This document shows positions 43,084 to 51,914 of a stretch of DNA of 64,000 bases, one piece after another (position 1 is the stretch's first letter; each line of letters starts with the position of its first letter). A program made the translations under genes and the position numbers. Source of the stretch: DATFVJ01 sp035517695 (GTDB taxonomy: Bacteria; Actinomycetota; Actinomycetes; Streptosporangiales; Streptosporangiaceae); contig DATIYI010000135.1 in assembly GCA_035517695.1 (NCBI GenBank), forward strand, positions 33,188 to 97,187. Reading direction: 5' to 3'. Under the pieces are notes generated by a model that was given only the letters and a program-made list of their open reading frames with translations, did not search any database and had not been told where the DNA came from.

Positions 43084-45012
43084 ATGGCAGCCGTGCAACC
43101 GGTGGATGAACGACAGGCCCGCAAGGTCGCCGAAGAAGCGCGCGAGGCCGACTGGGCGAGGCCGAGCTTCGGCAAGCAACTATTCCTCGGAGATCTTCAG
43201 CTCGGGCTCGTCCACCCGCACCCGCGGATCGCGGAAGACACTCGCCAGGTGGGCGAGGAGTTCTGTGCCCGGATGCTCGAGTTCTGCCAGACCCGCGTCG
43301 ATGGCGCTCAGATCGAACGGGATGCGGAGATTCCCGCCGAAGTGGTCAAGGGCCTGGCTGAGCTCGGCGCCTTCGGGATGAAGATTTCGAAAAAGTACGG
43401 TGGTCTGGGACTCTCCCAGTTCTACTACAATCACGCGCTCATGATCATCGGCTCCGTGTCACCCGCGGTTTCTGCCCTGCTCTCCGCGCATCAGTCGATC
43501 GGTGTGCCGCAGCCTCTCGCGATGTTCGGCACCGAGGAGCAGAAGCAGCGCTTCCTGCCGCGATGCGCACGGGGTGAGATCAGCGCGTTCCTCCTCACCG
43601 AGCCTGACGTGGGTTCCGACCCGGCGCGCCTGAACACCATGGCGGTCCCGTCCGCAGACGGCACCGAGTACGTGCTCGACGGAGTCAAGCTCTGGACGAC
43701 CAACGGCGTGGTCGGCGACCTGCTCGTCGTCATGGCCCAGGTGCCGCGCAGCGAGGGGCACCGCGGCGGCATCACCGCGTTCGTCGTGGAGGGCCAAGCC
43801 AAAGGCGTCACCGTGGAAAACAGGAACGCGTTCATGGGGCTGCGCGGCTTGGAGAACGGCCTGACCCGCCTGCACCAGGTCCGGGTGCCGAAGGAGAACC
43901 TCATCGGCAAGGAAGGTCAGGGCCTCAAGATCGCCCTGACCACACTGAACACGGGCCGCCTGTCGCTGCCAGCGATGTGCGCAGGGGCTGGGAAATGGGC
44001 GCTTAAGATTGCGAGGGAGTGGTCGGCGGAACGCGTCCAGTGGGGACGGCCCGTCGGTGAGCACGAGGCCATCTCGAAGAAGATCTCGTTTATCGCCGCG
44101 ACCACCTACGCGCTCGAGGCCATGGTCGATCTCGCCAGCCAGCTGGCCGACGACAAGCGCAACGACATCCGCATCGAGGCCGCGCTCGCCAAGTTGTACG
44201 CGTCCGAGATGGCGTGGCTCATCGCGGATGACCTCGTCCAGATCCGCGGCGGCCGTGGATACGAAACCGCCGCATCGCTCGCCGCCCGCGGCGAGCGTGG
44301 TGTACCCGCCGAACAACTGCTGCGTGACCTGCGCATCAACCGGATCTTCGAGGGATCGACCGAGATCATGCATCTGTTCATCGCCCGCGAGGCGGTGGAC
44401 ACGCACCTCGCCGTCGCCGGTGAACTGATTGAGCCAGGCGCGAGCGCGGGCAAGAAGGCTCGTGCGGCGCGGAAGGCCGGCGGCTTCTATGCACGCTGGC
44501 TGCCCACGCTCGTGGCCGGTGAGGGCCAGCGGCCCGGCGGATACAACGAGTTCGGGCCGCTCGCGAACCACGTGCGGTACATCGAGCGCACCTCAAGGAA
44601 GCTCGCGCGTGCCACCTTCTACGGCATGTCGCGCTGGCAGGGCAAGCTCGAGCGCAAGCAGGGCTTCCTTGGCCGGATCGTGGACATCGGTGCCGAGCTT
44701 TTTGCGATGAGCGCGGCCTGCGTGCGCGCCCAGATGGACGCCACCGATGGCGGATCCGACGGCCGTTCAGGTACCTCGCAGGAGCTTGCGGACGCGTTCT
44801 GCCAGCAGGCGCGAGTGCGGATCGGTGAGCTTTTCTCCGGGCTGTGGGACAACACGGACGCGCTCGATGTAAAGATCGCCAAGAAGGTGCTCAGCGGCAG
44901 GTACACCTGGCTGGAAGAGGGCGTCGTGGATCCCTCGACCGAGGGCCCGTGGATCAGCGCTGCGGAGCCAGGTGCCTCGAAACGGGACAATGTGCACCGC
45001 AGCTACGGCTAG
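43084..45012 (+). CDS. Acyl-CoA dehydrogenase (FadE type, long form)
   Basis: A 642-aa flavoenzyme for the first step of beta-oxidation. The N-terminal helical domain (GVPQPLAMFGTEEQKQRFLP), FAD-binding segment (ISAFLLTEPDVGSDPARLNT, LWTTNGVVGDLLVVMAQ) and C-terminal four-helix domain (AISKKISFIAATTYALEAMV, QIRGGRGYETA) are present; the catalytic Glu is in IFEGSTEIMHLFIAREA. About 180 extra residues at the C-terminus (GFYARWLPTLVAGEGQ to the end) resemble the extension of very-long-chain and FadE9/10-like proteins. ATG 43084 has GGGGGC just upstream; TTG 43072 is possible. Followed by a strong terminator. Confidence 0.93.
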   Translation: MAAVQPVDERQARKVAEEAREADWARPSFGKQLFLGDLQLGLVHPHPRIAEDTRQVGEEFCARMLEFCQTRVDGAQIERDAEIPAEVVKGLAELGAFGMKISKKYGGLGLSQFYYNHALMIIGSVSPAVSALLSAHQSIGVPQPLAMFGTEEQKQRFLPRCARGEISAFLLTEPDVGSDPARLNTMAVPSADGTEYVLDGVKLWTTNGVVGDLLVVMAQVPRSEGHRGGITAFVVEGQAKGVTVENRNAFMGLRGLENGLTRLHQVRVPKENLIGKEGQGLKIALTTLNTGRLSLPAMCAGAGKWALKIAREWSAERVQWGRPVGEHEAISKKISFIAATTYALEAMVDLASQLADDKRNDIRIEAALAKLYASEMAWLIADDLVQIRGGRGYETAASLAARGERGVPAEQLLRDLRINRIFEGSTEIMHLFIAREAVDTHLAVAGELIEPGASAGKKARAARKAGGFYARWLPTLVAGEGQRPGGYNEFGPLANHVRYIERTSRKLARATFYGMSRWQGKLERKQGFLGRIVDIGAELFAMSAACVRAQMDATDGGSDGRSGTSQELADAFCQQARVRIGELFSGLWDNTDALDVKIAKKVLSGRYTWLEEGVVDPSTEGPWISAAEPGASKRDNVHRSYG

Positions 45013-45025
45013 CCGGTTGCGGGTG

Positions 45026-45053
45026 GCCTCCGCGGGCTCCTGCCCGCGGAGGC
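45026..45053. terminator. Strong terminator hairpin after acyl-CoA dehydrogenase
   Basis: GCCTCCGCGGGC-TCCT-GCCCGCGGAGGC, a perfect 12-bp stem with a 4-nt loop, 14 bp after the stop codon. Confidence 0.82.
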
Positions 45054-45262
45054 TCCCTGGTGAGCCTGCCGCCTGAGCGGCCTGGGTGAGTCTCCTTCCT
45101 GGGGCTCAGCGGATTCACCTGCGGTCTGCCCGCGCGCTACTGCCAGGTCGGCCGGCAGTGCTGTCACCGGGACGTGATCAGCTGGAAGCATGCAAGTAAC
45201 AAAACTCCCGCAACCTGAGTCATACGACAGACAGGATGCGCCGGCAGCCGGGAGGTTCTGGA

Positions 45263-45973
45263 ATGACGCTGTACAAGCTCCGGGTCGATCTGCCCGACAA
45301 TCCGGGCGGCCTCGCGGCGCTCGCCACCGCGCTCGCCGAGCATGACGTGAACATCCTGAGCCTCGCCGTGCACGGCAAGGACGCGTCTACGGTCACCGAT
45401 GATCTGGTCGTCGACATGCGGGACGTAACCGCGCTCGGCTCGTTGATCTGCGCGCTGCACGAGATCAGCCCGCAAATATCGATCACCAGGACCGACCCGT
45501 ACTCGCTCGTCGATGCTCCCGCCCGCGCGCTCGACATAGCTGCCCGGCTGGCGAAGCACCCTGATCAGCTGGGCAAGGCGGTCGCTCGCCTGCTGGGCGC
45601 CGAGGAGGCGAGCCAGGTCGTCGGTGCGGCGCCAGGCGAGCCGCCACCGCACCGACTGACTGTCGGGGTGCCAGGATCAGGCCGTGTCAGTGTCTGGCGG
45701 CGGTGGGCACCTTTCACCGTTACCGAGCACGCCAGGGCCCAGGCACTCGCCCGGCTGGCAGGCGAACTACGTGGCGCCGCCGCCAGGCAAGGACCGGCGC
45801 CTCGGGCGGAAGCGCGGGGTCGGCCGCGCCCGGACGCACAGGATCCTGTGGGTCCGCGCCCGGACGCACAGGATCGGCCGCGCGCGGACCCACAGGATCG
45901 GCGGTACCAACTTGATCCCGAGATCGCTGATCCCCAGGTGGCACCTCAAAGCAAGCGGCCCCGTGAGACGTAG
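45263..45973 (+). CDS. ACT-domain protein with low-complexity C-terminal tail
   Basis: A 236-aa protein. The N-terminal ACT domain (LYKLRVDLPDNPGGLAALAT, EHDVNILSLAVHG, ALGSLICALHEI) is the kind that binds amino acids and regulates metabolic enzymes, but no catalytic domain is attached. The middle region (about residues 80-160, including RVSVWRRWAPFTVTEHARAQ) is unassigned. The C-terminal 70 residues are hydrophilic and built from DNA repeats (RPRPDAQDPVGPRPDAQD). GGAGG stands 9 bases before ATG 45263. It is isolated between a terminator and a dispersed repeat; role unknown, possibly sensing. Confidence 0.8.
   Translation: MTLYKLRVDLPDNPGGLAALATALAEHDVNILSLAVHGKDASTVTDDLVVDMRDVTALGSLICALHEISPQISITRTDPYSLVDAPARALDIAARLAKHPDQLGKAVARLLGAEEASQVVGAAPGEPPPHRLTVGVPGSGRVSVWRRWAPFTVTEHARAQALARLAGELRGAAARQGPAPRAEARGRPRPDAQDPVGPRPDAQDRPRADPQDRRYQLDPEIADPQVAPQSKRPRET
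45820..45900 (+). repeat. In-frame ~27-bp tandem repeat in ACT-domain gene tail
   Basis: Three imperfect copies centred on CGCGCCCGGACGCACAGGAT, coding for PDAQDP-like units in the disordered tail. Confidence 0.85.
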
Positions 45974-46007
45974 GGTGCGGTACGCCCCGCAGGGCAGGTG
46001 ATGCTAG

Positions 46008-46098
46008 GGCGTCCCGTGTCCCGTGGACCTTCGGCGGCGCGAAAGTGGCGCCCACGACCCCAAACAACGACCGGTTTCGTGGAGGGCACTGTCGGCAA
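46008..46098. repeat. Dispersed ~90-bp hairpin repeat, copy 1
   Basis: Contains CGTGGACCTTCGGCGGCGCG, GGCGCCCACGACCCC, ACGACCGGT and GCACTGTCGGC in the same order as the copies at 47279 and 53870. Lies between the convergent ACT-domain and MerR-family genes. Confidence 0.75.
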
Positions 46099-46101
46099 CC
46101 A

Positions 46102-46461
46102 CTAGCTGTCTCGCTGCGCGCGCCGAGCGAGCAAGGCTTCCCGTCTGGCCAGCGCCGCATGAAGAGCTTCCCGCTCGGCTTCTAGCTCGGCGACCCGCCG
46201 CTCAAGCGCCAGTACGCGCCGAACTGCGGCAAGTGTCATTCCCTCATCGACCAGCCCGACGACGTACTGGACGCGAGTGATCTCCACGCGCGAATAGCGC
46301 CGTTGACCCCCTGCCGACCGCGAAGGCCTGACCACCTCGAACTCGTCGAGGCGGCGCAGAAACGCCTGCTGGATGTCGAGCATCGCAGCCACCTGCCCGA
46401 CAGTGAACAGCGGCGCGTACTCATCGTCAATCGGTAGCAACGACATCGCGCTCACCACCAT
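46102..46461 (-). CDS. MerR-family regulator, HspR-like
   Basis: A 119-aa protein with an N-terminal winged-helix MerR DNA-binding domain (LFTVGQVAAMLDIQQAFLRR, LDEFEVVRPSRSAGGQRRYS, VEITRVQYVVGLVDEGMTLA) and a C-terminal coiled coil (ALERRVAELEAEREALHAAL) for dimerisation. Sequence and size resemble HspR, which represses heat-shock operons by binding inverted repeats. It follows hsp20 in the same direction after 122 bp, so an autoregulated hsp20-regulator unit is likely. No C-terminal effector domain is present. ATG 46461 is used; ATG 46446 is an alternative. Confidence 0.88.
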   Translation of the reverse strand: MVVSAMSLLPIDDEYAPLFTVGQVAAMLDIQQAFLRRLDEFEVVRPSRSAGGQRRYSRVEITRVQYVVGLVDEGMTLAAVRRVLALERRVAELEAEREALHAALARREALLARRAQRDS

Positions 46462-46583
46462 ATGGGATTCCCTGCTCGGTCGGTGGCAGACGTCGGCCGA
46501 CCGCCGCGAATCCGGGTCGCGCGGGCGGTTACCTGTCGTGCGCGGCCGCCCGCGCGCCTGTCACCAGGGTTGCGCCGACCGAG

Positions 46584-47024
46584 TCAGCTCTTGAGCGCCT
46601 GCTTGTCGGCGGTGTGAATCTCGATCTTGCGTGGGAGAGCGCGCTCAATCAGCGGAACGCGGACCGCGAGCACACCGTCGCGGTAGGCCGCGTCGATCTT
46701 GTCGGCGTCGAGCGTATCGGCAAGGTAGACGCGCCGGGTGAATGTGCCGGACACCCGCTCGCGGATGAACGGATTCTCGCCCTCCCCGTACTCCTCCGAC
46801 CTCTCGGCGCTGACCGTAAGTACGCCGCGGTCCACCGTCAGGTCAATGGTCTGCGGGTCGATGCCAGGCAGGTCGAAGCGCAACAGGACCTCATCCTCGC
46901 GCCGGACGGCGTCCATTGGCATTGCCACACGAACCTGCGTCCTCGCCGCTTCACCCCAGCCGAACACGCGCTGGGCCAACTGGTCGAACTCCTGAACGAA
47001 CGGATCAATCGATGCCAGCAGCAC
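46584..47024 (-). CDS. Hsp20/alpha-crystallin small heat-shock protein
   Basis: A 146-aa holdase chaperone. The alpha-crystallin domain spans about residues 38-138 with VLLRFDLPGIDPQTIDLTVD, VLTVSAERSEEYG, FTRRVYLADTLDADKIDAAY and the conserved DGVLAVRVPL. The short C-terminal tail has no clear I-x-I/V motif apart from RKIEIH. GTG 47024 is preceded by GGAGGTGAC at 8 bases. A promoter-like element with a palindrome lies about 60-80 bp upstream. It belongs with the HspR-like gene downstream. Confidence 0.94.
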   Translation of the reverse strand: MLLASIDPFVQEFDQLAQRVFGWGEAARTQVRVAMPMDAVRREDEVLLRFDLPGIDPQTIDLTVDRGVLTVSAERSEEYGEGENPFIRERVSGTFTRRVYLADTLDADKIDAAYRDGVLAVRVPLIERALPRKIEIHTADKQALKS

Positions 47025-47073
47025 AGTATGTCACCTCCATGCGAACCCTGGACTCCAATCCCAGGCTGTCTCT

Positions 47074-47113
47074 ATTTTGTCGCAGAGATAACTTCAACGT
47101 CAACTTATAAGTT
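47074..47113 (-). promoter_or_regulatory. Putative hsp20 promoter and operator
   Basis: On the minus strand, TTGACG (47103-47098), an 18-bp spacer and CAAAAT (47079-47074) form a plausible promoter ending about 50 bp before the GTG. AACTTATAAGTT (47102-47113) is a perfect 12-bp palindrome touching the -35 element, and CAACTT occurs twice nearby. The canonical HAIR sequence CTTGAGT-N7-ACTCAAG is not present. Confidence 0.45.
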
Positions 47114-47278
47114 TCTTGCGTCCAGAGATGGGGGAGATCGATGCTGTCGGGTTCCCGCATCGTCCTTCTGCGAGGCTGGGTGTGTCAGCGAAGATGCGCA
47201 CCAGACTCGCGCGGGAGCAGGGGCCTGGGCGTGGGGCAAGGGCTCGGACCGGGCGCCGGTGCCACGAGGTCAGTTCGA

Positions 47279-47365
47279 GGGTGTCCCGCGGATCTTTGGC
47301 GGCGCGAAGGTGCCGCCCACGACCCCAGCTGACGACCGGTGTCGTGGGCGGCGCTGTCGTCGTGG
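47279..47365. repeat. Dispersed ~90-bp hairpin repeat, copy 2
   Basis: Shares CGGATCTTTGGCGGCGCGAA, CGCCCACGACCCC and GACGACCGGT with copies 1 and 3. GCCGCCCACGAC (47312-47323) and GTCGTGGGCGGC (47341-47352) are perfectly complementary, giving a 12-bp stem with a 17-nt loop. Its right arm is the first unit of the 18-bp array that follows, suggesting the array grew out of this element. Confidence 0.78.
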
Positions 47366-47430
47366 GCGGCGCCGTCGTCGTGGGCGGCGCTGTCGTCGTG
47401 GGCGGCGCTGTCGTCGTGGGCGGCGCTGTC
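47341..47430. repeat. 18-bp tandem array x5
   Basis: Five units of GTCGTGGGCGGCGCTGTC (one with C for T), in the 515 bp spacer 47025-47539 between hsp20 and the crotonase gene. No gene is supported in the spacer despite long open frames created by the repeat. Confidence 0.95.
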
Positions 47431-47539
47431 GTCGCCGCCGACAGCCCCTCTATCGGCTCCTCGTCGAGAACAAGCCAGGGCCTTGCCGATCACCGCCAAG
47501 TTCACCGCCCGCATCCACCAAGATCCGCGGGCCACGGCC

Positions 47540-48364
47540 CTAGGTGCCAGTGAAGCGCGGCGGGCGCTTCTCGAGGAACGCCGCGATGCCCTCGCGCGCA
47601 TCGTCGCTGGCGGCTAGCGCCGCGAGTTGCCCGTGCAAGTGCCTGAGCTGATCGCGCGGCGGCATTTCCGCAATGCGGAAGAACGCCGCGCGACCGAGGC
47701 GGAGTGCGGCCGGGCTCTTCGCTGCGATGATTCGAGCAAACTCGTCCACGCGCGGATCCAGTTCACTGCGCGGAACTGCCTCGGTGAGCAGGCCAACTCG
47801 CACGGCCTCGCCAGCGCTGATCAACTGCCCGGTGTAGTAGAGCTTGAACGCCTGTTTGGGCGCGATGTTCCTGTTCAGCACGGCCATGATCATCATTGGC
47901 CAGAGGCCTACATTGATTTCTGGCGTGCCAAGTTTGACGTCGTCGGCCGCGATCGCGACGTCGCACGAGACCGCTAGCCCCAGACCGCCGCCGAGAGCAT
48001 GCCCAGCGACGCGGGCGATGATCGGCTTGCCGATGTCGCGGAACGCGGCGAAAAGCCGGAACGCCCTGCTGTTTTCAACCTCGACGCCGCGCCCCGCTCC
48101 GTCGCCCGCCTCCCCCATCGTGGCCGGGTCACCCATTTTGGCCAGGTCACCAAGGTCGCCGCCAGCGCAGAACGCCTTTTCTCCCGCACCAGTCAGCACG
48201 ATGGCCCGGACCTCGTCGTCGGCCCTTGCGCGGCCGAAACCGGCAAGCAGCCCATCGATCACTTCCGCGCTGAGCGTGTTGCGGGAACCTGGCCGGTCCA
48301 AGGTGATACGGGCAACCTGGCCGGATACCTCGTAGCGGACCGCGGGGCCGTGGGCGTCAGCCAT
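47540..48364 (-). CDS. Enoyl-CoA hydratase/isomerase family protein
   Basis: A 274-aa crotonase-fold enzyme: ITLDRPGSRNTLSAEVIDGL, oxyanion segments AGEKAFCAGGDLGDLAKMG and ARVAGHALGGGLGLAVSCDV, and LGTPEINVGLWPMMIMAVLN holding one catalytic-type Glu. Several Met residues replace the usual second acid region, so the precise reaction is unclear. ATG 48364 begins 14 bp after the thiolase stop, forming a two-gene unit likely for acyl-CoA breakdown. A mirrored copy of GGATCTTGGTRGATGCGGGC lies just before its stop, spanning the 3' end. Confidence 0.91.
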   Translation of the reverse strand: MADAHGPAVRYEVSGQVARITLDRPGSRNTLSAEVIDGLLAGFGRARADDEVRAIVLTGAGEKAFCAGGDLGDLAKMGDPATMGEAGDGAGRGVEVENSRAFRLFAAFRDIGKPIIARVAGHALGGGLGLAVSCDVAIAADDVKLGTPEINVGLWPMMIMAVLNRNIAPKQAFKLYYTGQLISAGEAVRVGLLTEAVPRSELDPRVDEFARIIAAKSPAALRLGRAAFFRIAEMPPRDQLRHLHGQLAALAASDDAREGIAAFLEKRPPRFTGT

Positions 48365-48378
48365 GGCCCGGCGTGCGA

Positions 48379-49521
48379 TCAGCCAACGCGCTCGATGATG
48401 GTGGCGTTTGCCTGGCCGCCACCCTCGCACATCGTCTGCAGCCCGTACCTTCCGCCGGTGCGCTCAAGCTCATGCACCAGTTTGGTCATCAGAACCGCAC
48501 CTGTCGCGCCGAGCGGATGGCCGAGCGCGATCCCACCGCCGTTCGGGTTCGTCTTGGCGAGCGAAGCGCCCGTGTCGGCCGACCAGGCGATCAGCACTGG
48601 GGCGAACGCCTCGTTGACCTCGAAGACGTCGATGTCGCAGACATCGAGGCTCGCCACGGCGAGCGCCCGCTGCGTCGCGGGGATCGGGCCGGTCAGCATG
48701 AAAACCGGGTCGGCACCGGTCACCGCGAGCGAGTGGATCCGGGCGCGGGGAGTGAGCCCGTGCCGCGTGGCGGCCGCCTCGGACGCGATGAGCAGCGCGG
48801 CAGCGCCGTCCGAGATCTGCGAGGAGGTCGCCGCCGTGATCTCCCACCCCTCGCGCAGCGGCTCGAGGCCTGCCATCTTCTCAAGCGAGGTATCACGCCG
48901 TGGTCCCTCGTCCGCGCTCACGCCGCCGACCGGGGTGATCTCCCGCTCGAACCGCCCCTCGTCGATCGCCCGGACCGCGCGACGGTGGCTCTCCAGCGCG
49001 AACTCCTCAAGGTCCGCCCGCTTGATGCCCCACTTCTCGCAGATTAGCTGCGCGCCGCGGAACTGAGAGATCTCCTGGTCTCCGTAACGCTGGCTCCAGC
49101 CTTCGCCCCAGGGCACCGGCATGCCATGCCCGAGCGCTGCGCTCGAACCCATCTTGACCGTGCTCATATTCTCCACGCCGGCCGCTACGACCAGGTCCTG
49201 CGTGCCGGAAAGCACCGCCTGAGCCGCGAAATGCACGGCCTGCTGCGACGAACCGCACTGCCGGTCGATGGTGACGCCAGGCACGTTCTCCGGCAGGCCA
49301 GCGGAAAGCCATGCGGTGCGGGCGATATCGAACGTCTGCGGGCCGATCTGCGAAACGCAGCCCATGATCACGTCATCGACCGCGGCGGGGTCGACGCCCG
49401 TCCGCTGGACGAGTTCCCGCAGCGCGTGCGCGGCCAGATCCGCGGAGTGCACGCCGGCCAAACCGCCGTTGCGCTTGCCGATGGGAGTACGCACCGCTCC
49501 GACGATGTAGGCCTCGGCCAC
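48379..49521 (-). CDS. Acetyl-CoA C-acyltransferase (thiolase)
   Basis: A 380-aa thiolase for the last step of beta-oxidation or its reversal. Catalytic residues: Cys in TIDRQCGSSQQAVHFAA, His in IALGHPLGATGAVLMTKL, and Cys in MCEGGGQANATIIE. GTG 49521 is favoured: GGAGG lies five bases upstream and the product starts (M)AEAYIVGAVRTPIGKRNGG as in relatives; ATG 49533 is in frame. It is the first gene of a unit with the crotonase gene and is divergent from dinG. Confidence 0.95.
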   Translation of the reverse strand: MAEAYIVGAVRTPIGKRNGGLAGVHSADLAAHALRELVQRTGVDPAAVDDVIMGCVSQIGPQTFDIARTAWLSAGLPENVPGVTIDRQCGSSQQAVHFAAQAVLSGTQDLVVAAGVENMSTVKMGSSAALGHGMPVPWGEGWSQRYGDQEISQFRGAQLICEKWGIKRADLEEFALESHRRAVRAIDEGRFEREITPVGGVSADEGPRRDTSLEKMAGLEPLREGWEITAATSSQISDGAAALLIASEAAATRHGLTPRARIHSLAVTGADPVFMLTGPIPATQRALAVASLDVCDIDVFEVNEAFAPVLIAWSADTGASLAKTNPNGGGIALGHPLGATGAVLMTKLVHELERTGGRYGLQTMCEGGGQANATIIERVG

Positions 49522-49661
49522 TACACCCTCCATGAGAGTCCCGCATGTTCAGTCAACAAACCGAGTGGCGTTCGGTCAGTGTGAGCTTACCTCACAGCCG
49601 GGAAGCCCCAGCGGCTATCTGGCCACTCTACGAGAGCGTCGCGGCACCGCACGATAGCGTC

Positions 49662-51908
49662 ATGACCGTGCCTGCCGGTAAGACCCGCCACGACCCAGCA
49701 GAAGGCCACGGGGGCCTGCCGACCGTCCCCGTCCTGCTCGCGGCGGCGGTCGCTGACATCGGAGGTGCCGAGCGCCCAGGACAGGTCGCGATGGCCACAG
49801 CGGTCCGCGACGCGATCGACAAGGCCGAGCATCTCGCCGTCCAGGCCGGAACCGGGACAGGGAAGTCGCTGGCATACCTCGTACCTGCCGTCAGGCATGC
49901 CTTAACGGCGGACGCGGCCGTCGTCGTGTCGACTGCCACGATCGCCTTGCAACGTCAGCTCATCGAGCGTGACCTGCCCCGCCTGGCCAAGGCGCTCAGA
50001 CCCGCGCTCAGCCGCGAACCCGTGTTCGCGATCCTCAAAGGCCGGCGCAACTACCTCTGCCTGCACCGGCTGCAGGCCGGCGCCCCTGACGATCCCGATC
50101 AGGTGCTTTTCGACTCACGTACGGTTTCTGCGATTGGCCGGCAGGTGAAGCGCCTGCACGAATGGGCGCAGACCACTACCAGGGGCGACCGCGACGAGCT
50201 TGTCCCCGGCGTGGATGAGCGGGCGTGGCGGCAGGTCGCGGTGTCCGCGACGGAGTGCTTGGGCACGCGCTGCCCGCTGCGCACCGAGTGTTTCGCAGAG
50301 AAGGCACGCGACGAAGCCGGCGAGGCCGACATCGTCGTGACCAACCACGCGCTGCTTGCCATCGACGCGATCGAGGACTTTCACGTCCTCCCCGAACACG
50401 ACGTTGTGATCATCGACGAGGCGCACGACCTGGTCGACCGGGTCACCTCGGTCGCTTCTGCGGAGCTGAGCGCATCGATGGTGGACACGGCGGCACGGCG
50501 CTGCGGCCGGCTGATTGCCGGCCACCGAGCCGGGCAGGGAAGGCGGGAAACGCAGGGACAACAGGGACGACAGAGCAAGCAGGGAAGGCGGAGGATCCCG
50601 GCCGAGGCCGGCGGCGATTCCGACGTGGCCGACCGCCTTGGTGCTGCCGGCGAGGCGCTGACACCCGTGCTCGCCGAGGTGCCGGGTGGACGCCTCGACG
50701 TCCTTCCCGAGGCCTTGGCCGCATCGCTCGCGGTGGTCCGCGACGCCGCGCACGAGTGCGCCGCGGAACTTCGGTTGGTGCTCAAGCGCAGCGAGGACGA
50801 TCCGGAGCGGCTCGCCATCGGGCGCGCGGCGCTGACCATCACCGACGACGTGCATAACACGTGTGCGCGGCTGCTCGAATCCTTCCACCCGGACATCGCG
50901 GCCCGTAGCGAGGTGGTCTGGCTGGACCGGCCGTACCCAGATGACGCACGGCGGCCGCCGATGCTGCGGGTAGCGCCGCTTGATGTTGGCGCGATGCTCG
51001 CCGAACGCCTGTTCGGCCGCCAGACGGTCGTGCTCACCTCGGCGACGCTCGCTCTTGGTGGATCTTTCGAGCCGCTCGCGCAGCTGTGGGGACTACCCCC
51101 GCTCGGGGGGCCAAGCCCTATCCCTAACGGCTCCGCGGCGGAATCGACCGGCGCGGATGAGGCGCGAGAGGATGGGCAGGCTGGCGATACCGATGCCGCG
51201 CCCCACGCGTCCGCGCTCACGTGGTCGGGGATTGACGTCGGCTCACCGTTTGACCACCCGCGCAGCGGCATCCTCTACATTGCGCGCCACCTGCCGCCGC
51301 CAGGACGTGACGGGTTGCCCGAGGCCTACCTCGACGAACTCGGCGAGCTGATCATCGCGGCGGGCGGCAGGACGCTCGGGTTGTTCTCCTCGATGCGGGC
51401 CGCGAGGCAGGCCGCTGATGACCTCCGCGACCGGATAGGTCACCCGCTGCTCTGCCAGGGCGACGACGCGACCTCCCAGCTGATCACGCAGTTTGCATCG
51501 GACGAGCCCACGTGCCTGTTCGGCACCCTGTCGCTGTGGCAGGGCGTCGATGTGCCTGGCCCTTCGTTGCAGCTTGTGGCGATTGACCGGATCCCGTTTC
51601 CCAGGCCAGACGATCCGCTGGCATCGGCCAGGCAGCGATCGGTCACCGCGCACGGCGGCAACGGTTTCATGGCGGTTGCGGCGACCGGCGCGGCGCTGCT
51701 GCTCGCTCAGGGAACCGGGCGCTTGCTGCGCACGATGACCGACCGTGGCGTGGTCGCCATTCTCGATCCGCGGCTCGCGACGGCGCGGTACGGCAGTTTC
51801 CTGCGCGCGTCATTGCCGCCGCTGTGGACCACGACCGATCCCGAGGTCGTCCGTGGCGCGCTCCGCCGCCTCGCCGCGTTATCGCCTGGTCCACGGCTTG
51901 ATCGATAG
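49662..51908 (+). CDS. dinG: DinG-family ATP-dependent DNA helicase
   Basis: A 748-aa superfamily 2, XPD-like helicase. Walker A in VQAGTGTGKSLAYLVPAV, DEAH box in VVIIDEAHDLVDRV. The 4Fe-4S cluster is suggested by four Cys in NYLCLHR, ECLGTRC and TECFAEKA between motifs I and II. The C-terminal helicase half has VVLTSATLALGGSFEPLA, LFSSMRAARQA, FGTLSLWQGVDVPGPSLQLV and LLAQGTGRLLRTMTDRG (motif VI). Gln/Arg- and Ala-rich linkers (about residues 290-320 and 490-520) are longer than usual. ATG 49662 gives the family-like N-terminus. Likely unwinds damaged or structured DNA. Confidence 0.93.
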   Translation: MTVPAGKTRHDPAEGHGGLPTVPVLLAAAVADIGGAERPGQVAMATAVRDAIDKAEHLAVQAGTGTGKSLAYLVPAVRHALTADAAVVVSTATIALQRQLIERDLPRLAKALRPALSREPVFAILKGRRNYLCLHRLQAGAPDDPDQVLFDSRTVSAIGRQVKRLHEWAQTTTRGDRDELVPGVDERAWRQVAVSATECLGTRCPLRTECFAEKARDEAGEADIVVTNHALLAIDAIEDFHVLPEHDVVIIDEAHDLVDRVTSVASAELSASMVDTAARRCGRLIAGHRAGQGRRETQGQQGRQSKQGRRRIPAEAGGDSDVADRLGAAGEALTPVLAEVPGGRLDVLPEALAASLAVVRDAAHECAAELRLVLKRSEDDPERLAIGRAALTITDDVHNTCARLLESFHPDIAARSEVVWLDRPYPDDARRPPMLRVAPLDVGAMLAERLFGRQTVVLTSATLALGGSFEPLAQLWGLPPLGGPSPIPNGSAAESTGADEAREDGQAGDTDAAPHASALTWSGIDVGSPFDHPRSGILYIARHLPPPGRDGLPEAYLDELGELIIAAGGRTLGLFSSMRAARQAADDLRDRIGHPLLCQGDDATSQLITQFASDEPTCLFGTLSLWQGVDVPGPSLQLVAIDRIPFPRPDDPLASARQRSVTAHGGNGFMAVAATGAALLLAQGTGRLLRTMTDRGVVAILDPRLATARYGSFLRASLPPLWTTTDPEVVRGALRRLAALSPGPRLDR

Positions 51909-51914
51909 CCGCTG

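Noticed and set aside
43459..44571. 370-aa minus-strand frame inside the acyl-CoA dehydrogenase gene
   Set aside because: Shadow of a strongly supported gene; codon-position GC pattern follows the plus frame.
47116..47553. 145-aa frame with VVVGGA repeats between hsp20 and the crotonase gene
   Set aside because: Product is an artefact of the 18-bp array, with no start signal and no homologous structure.
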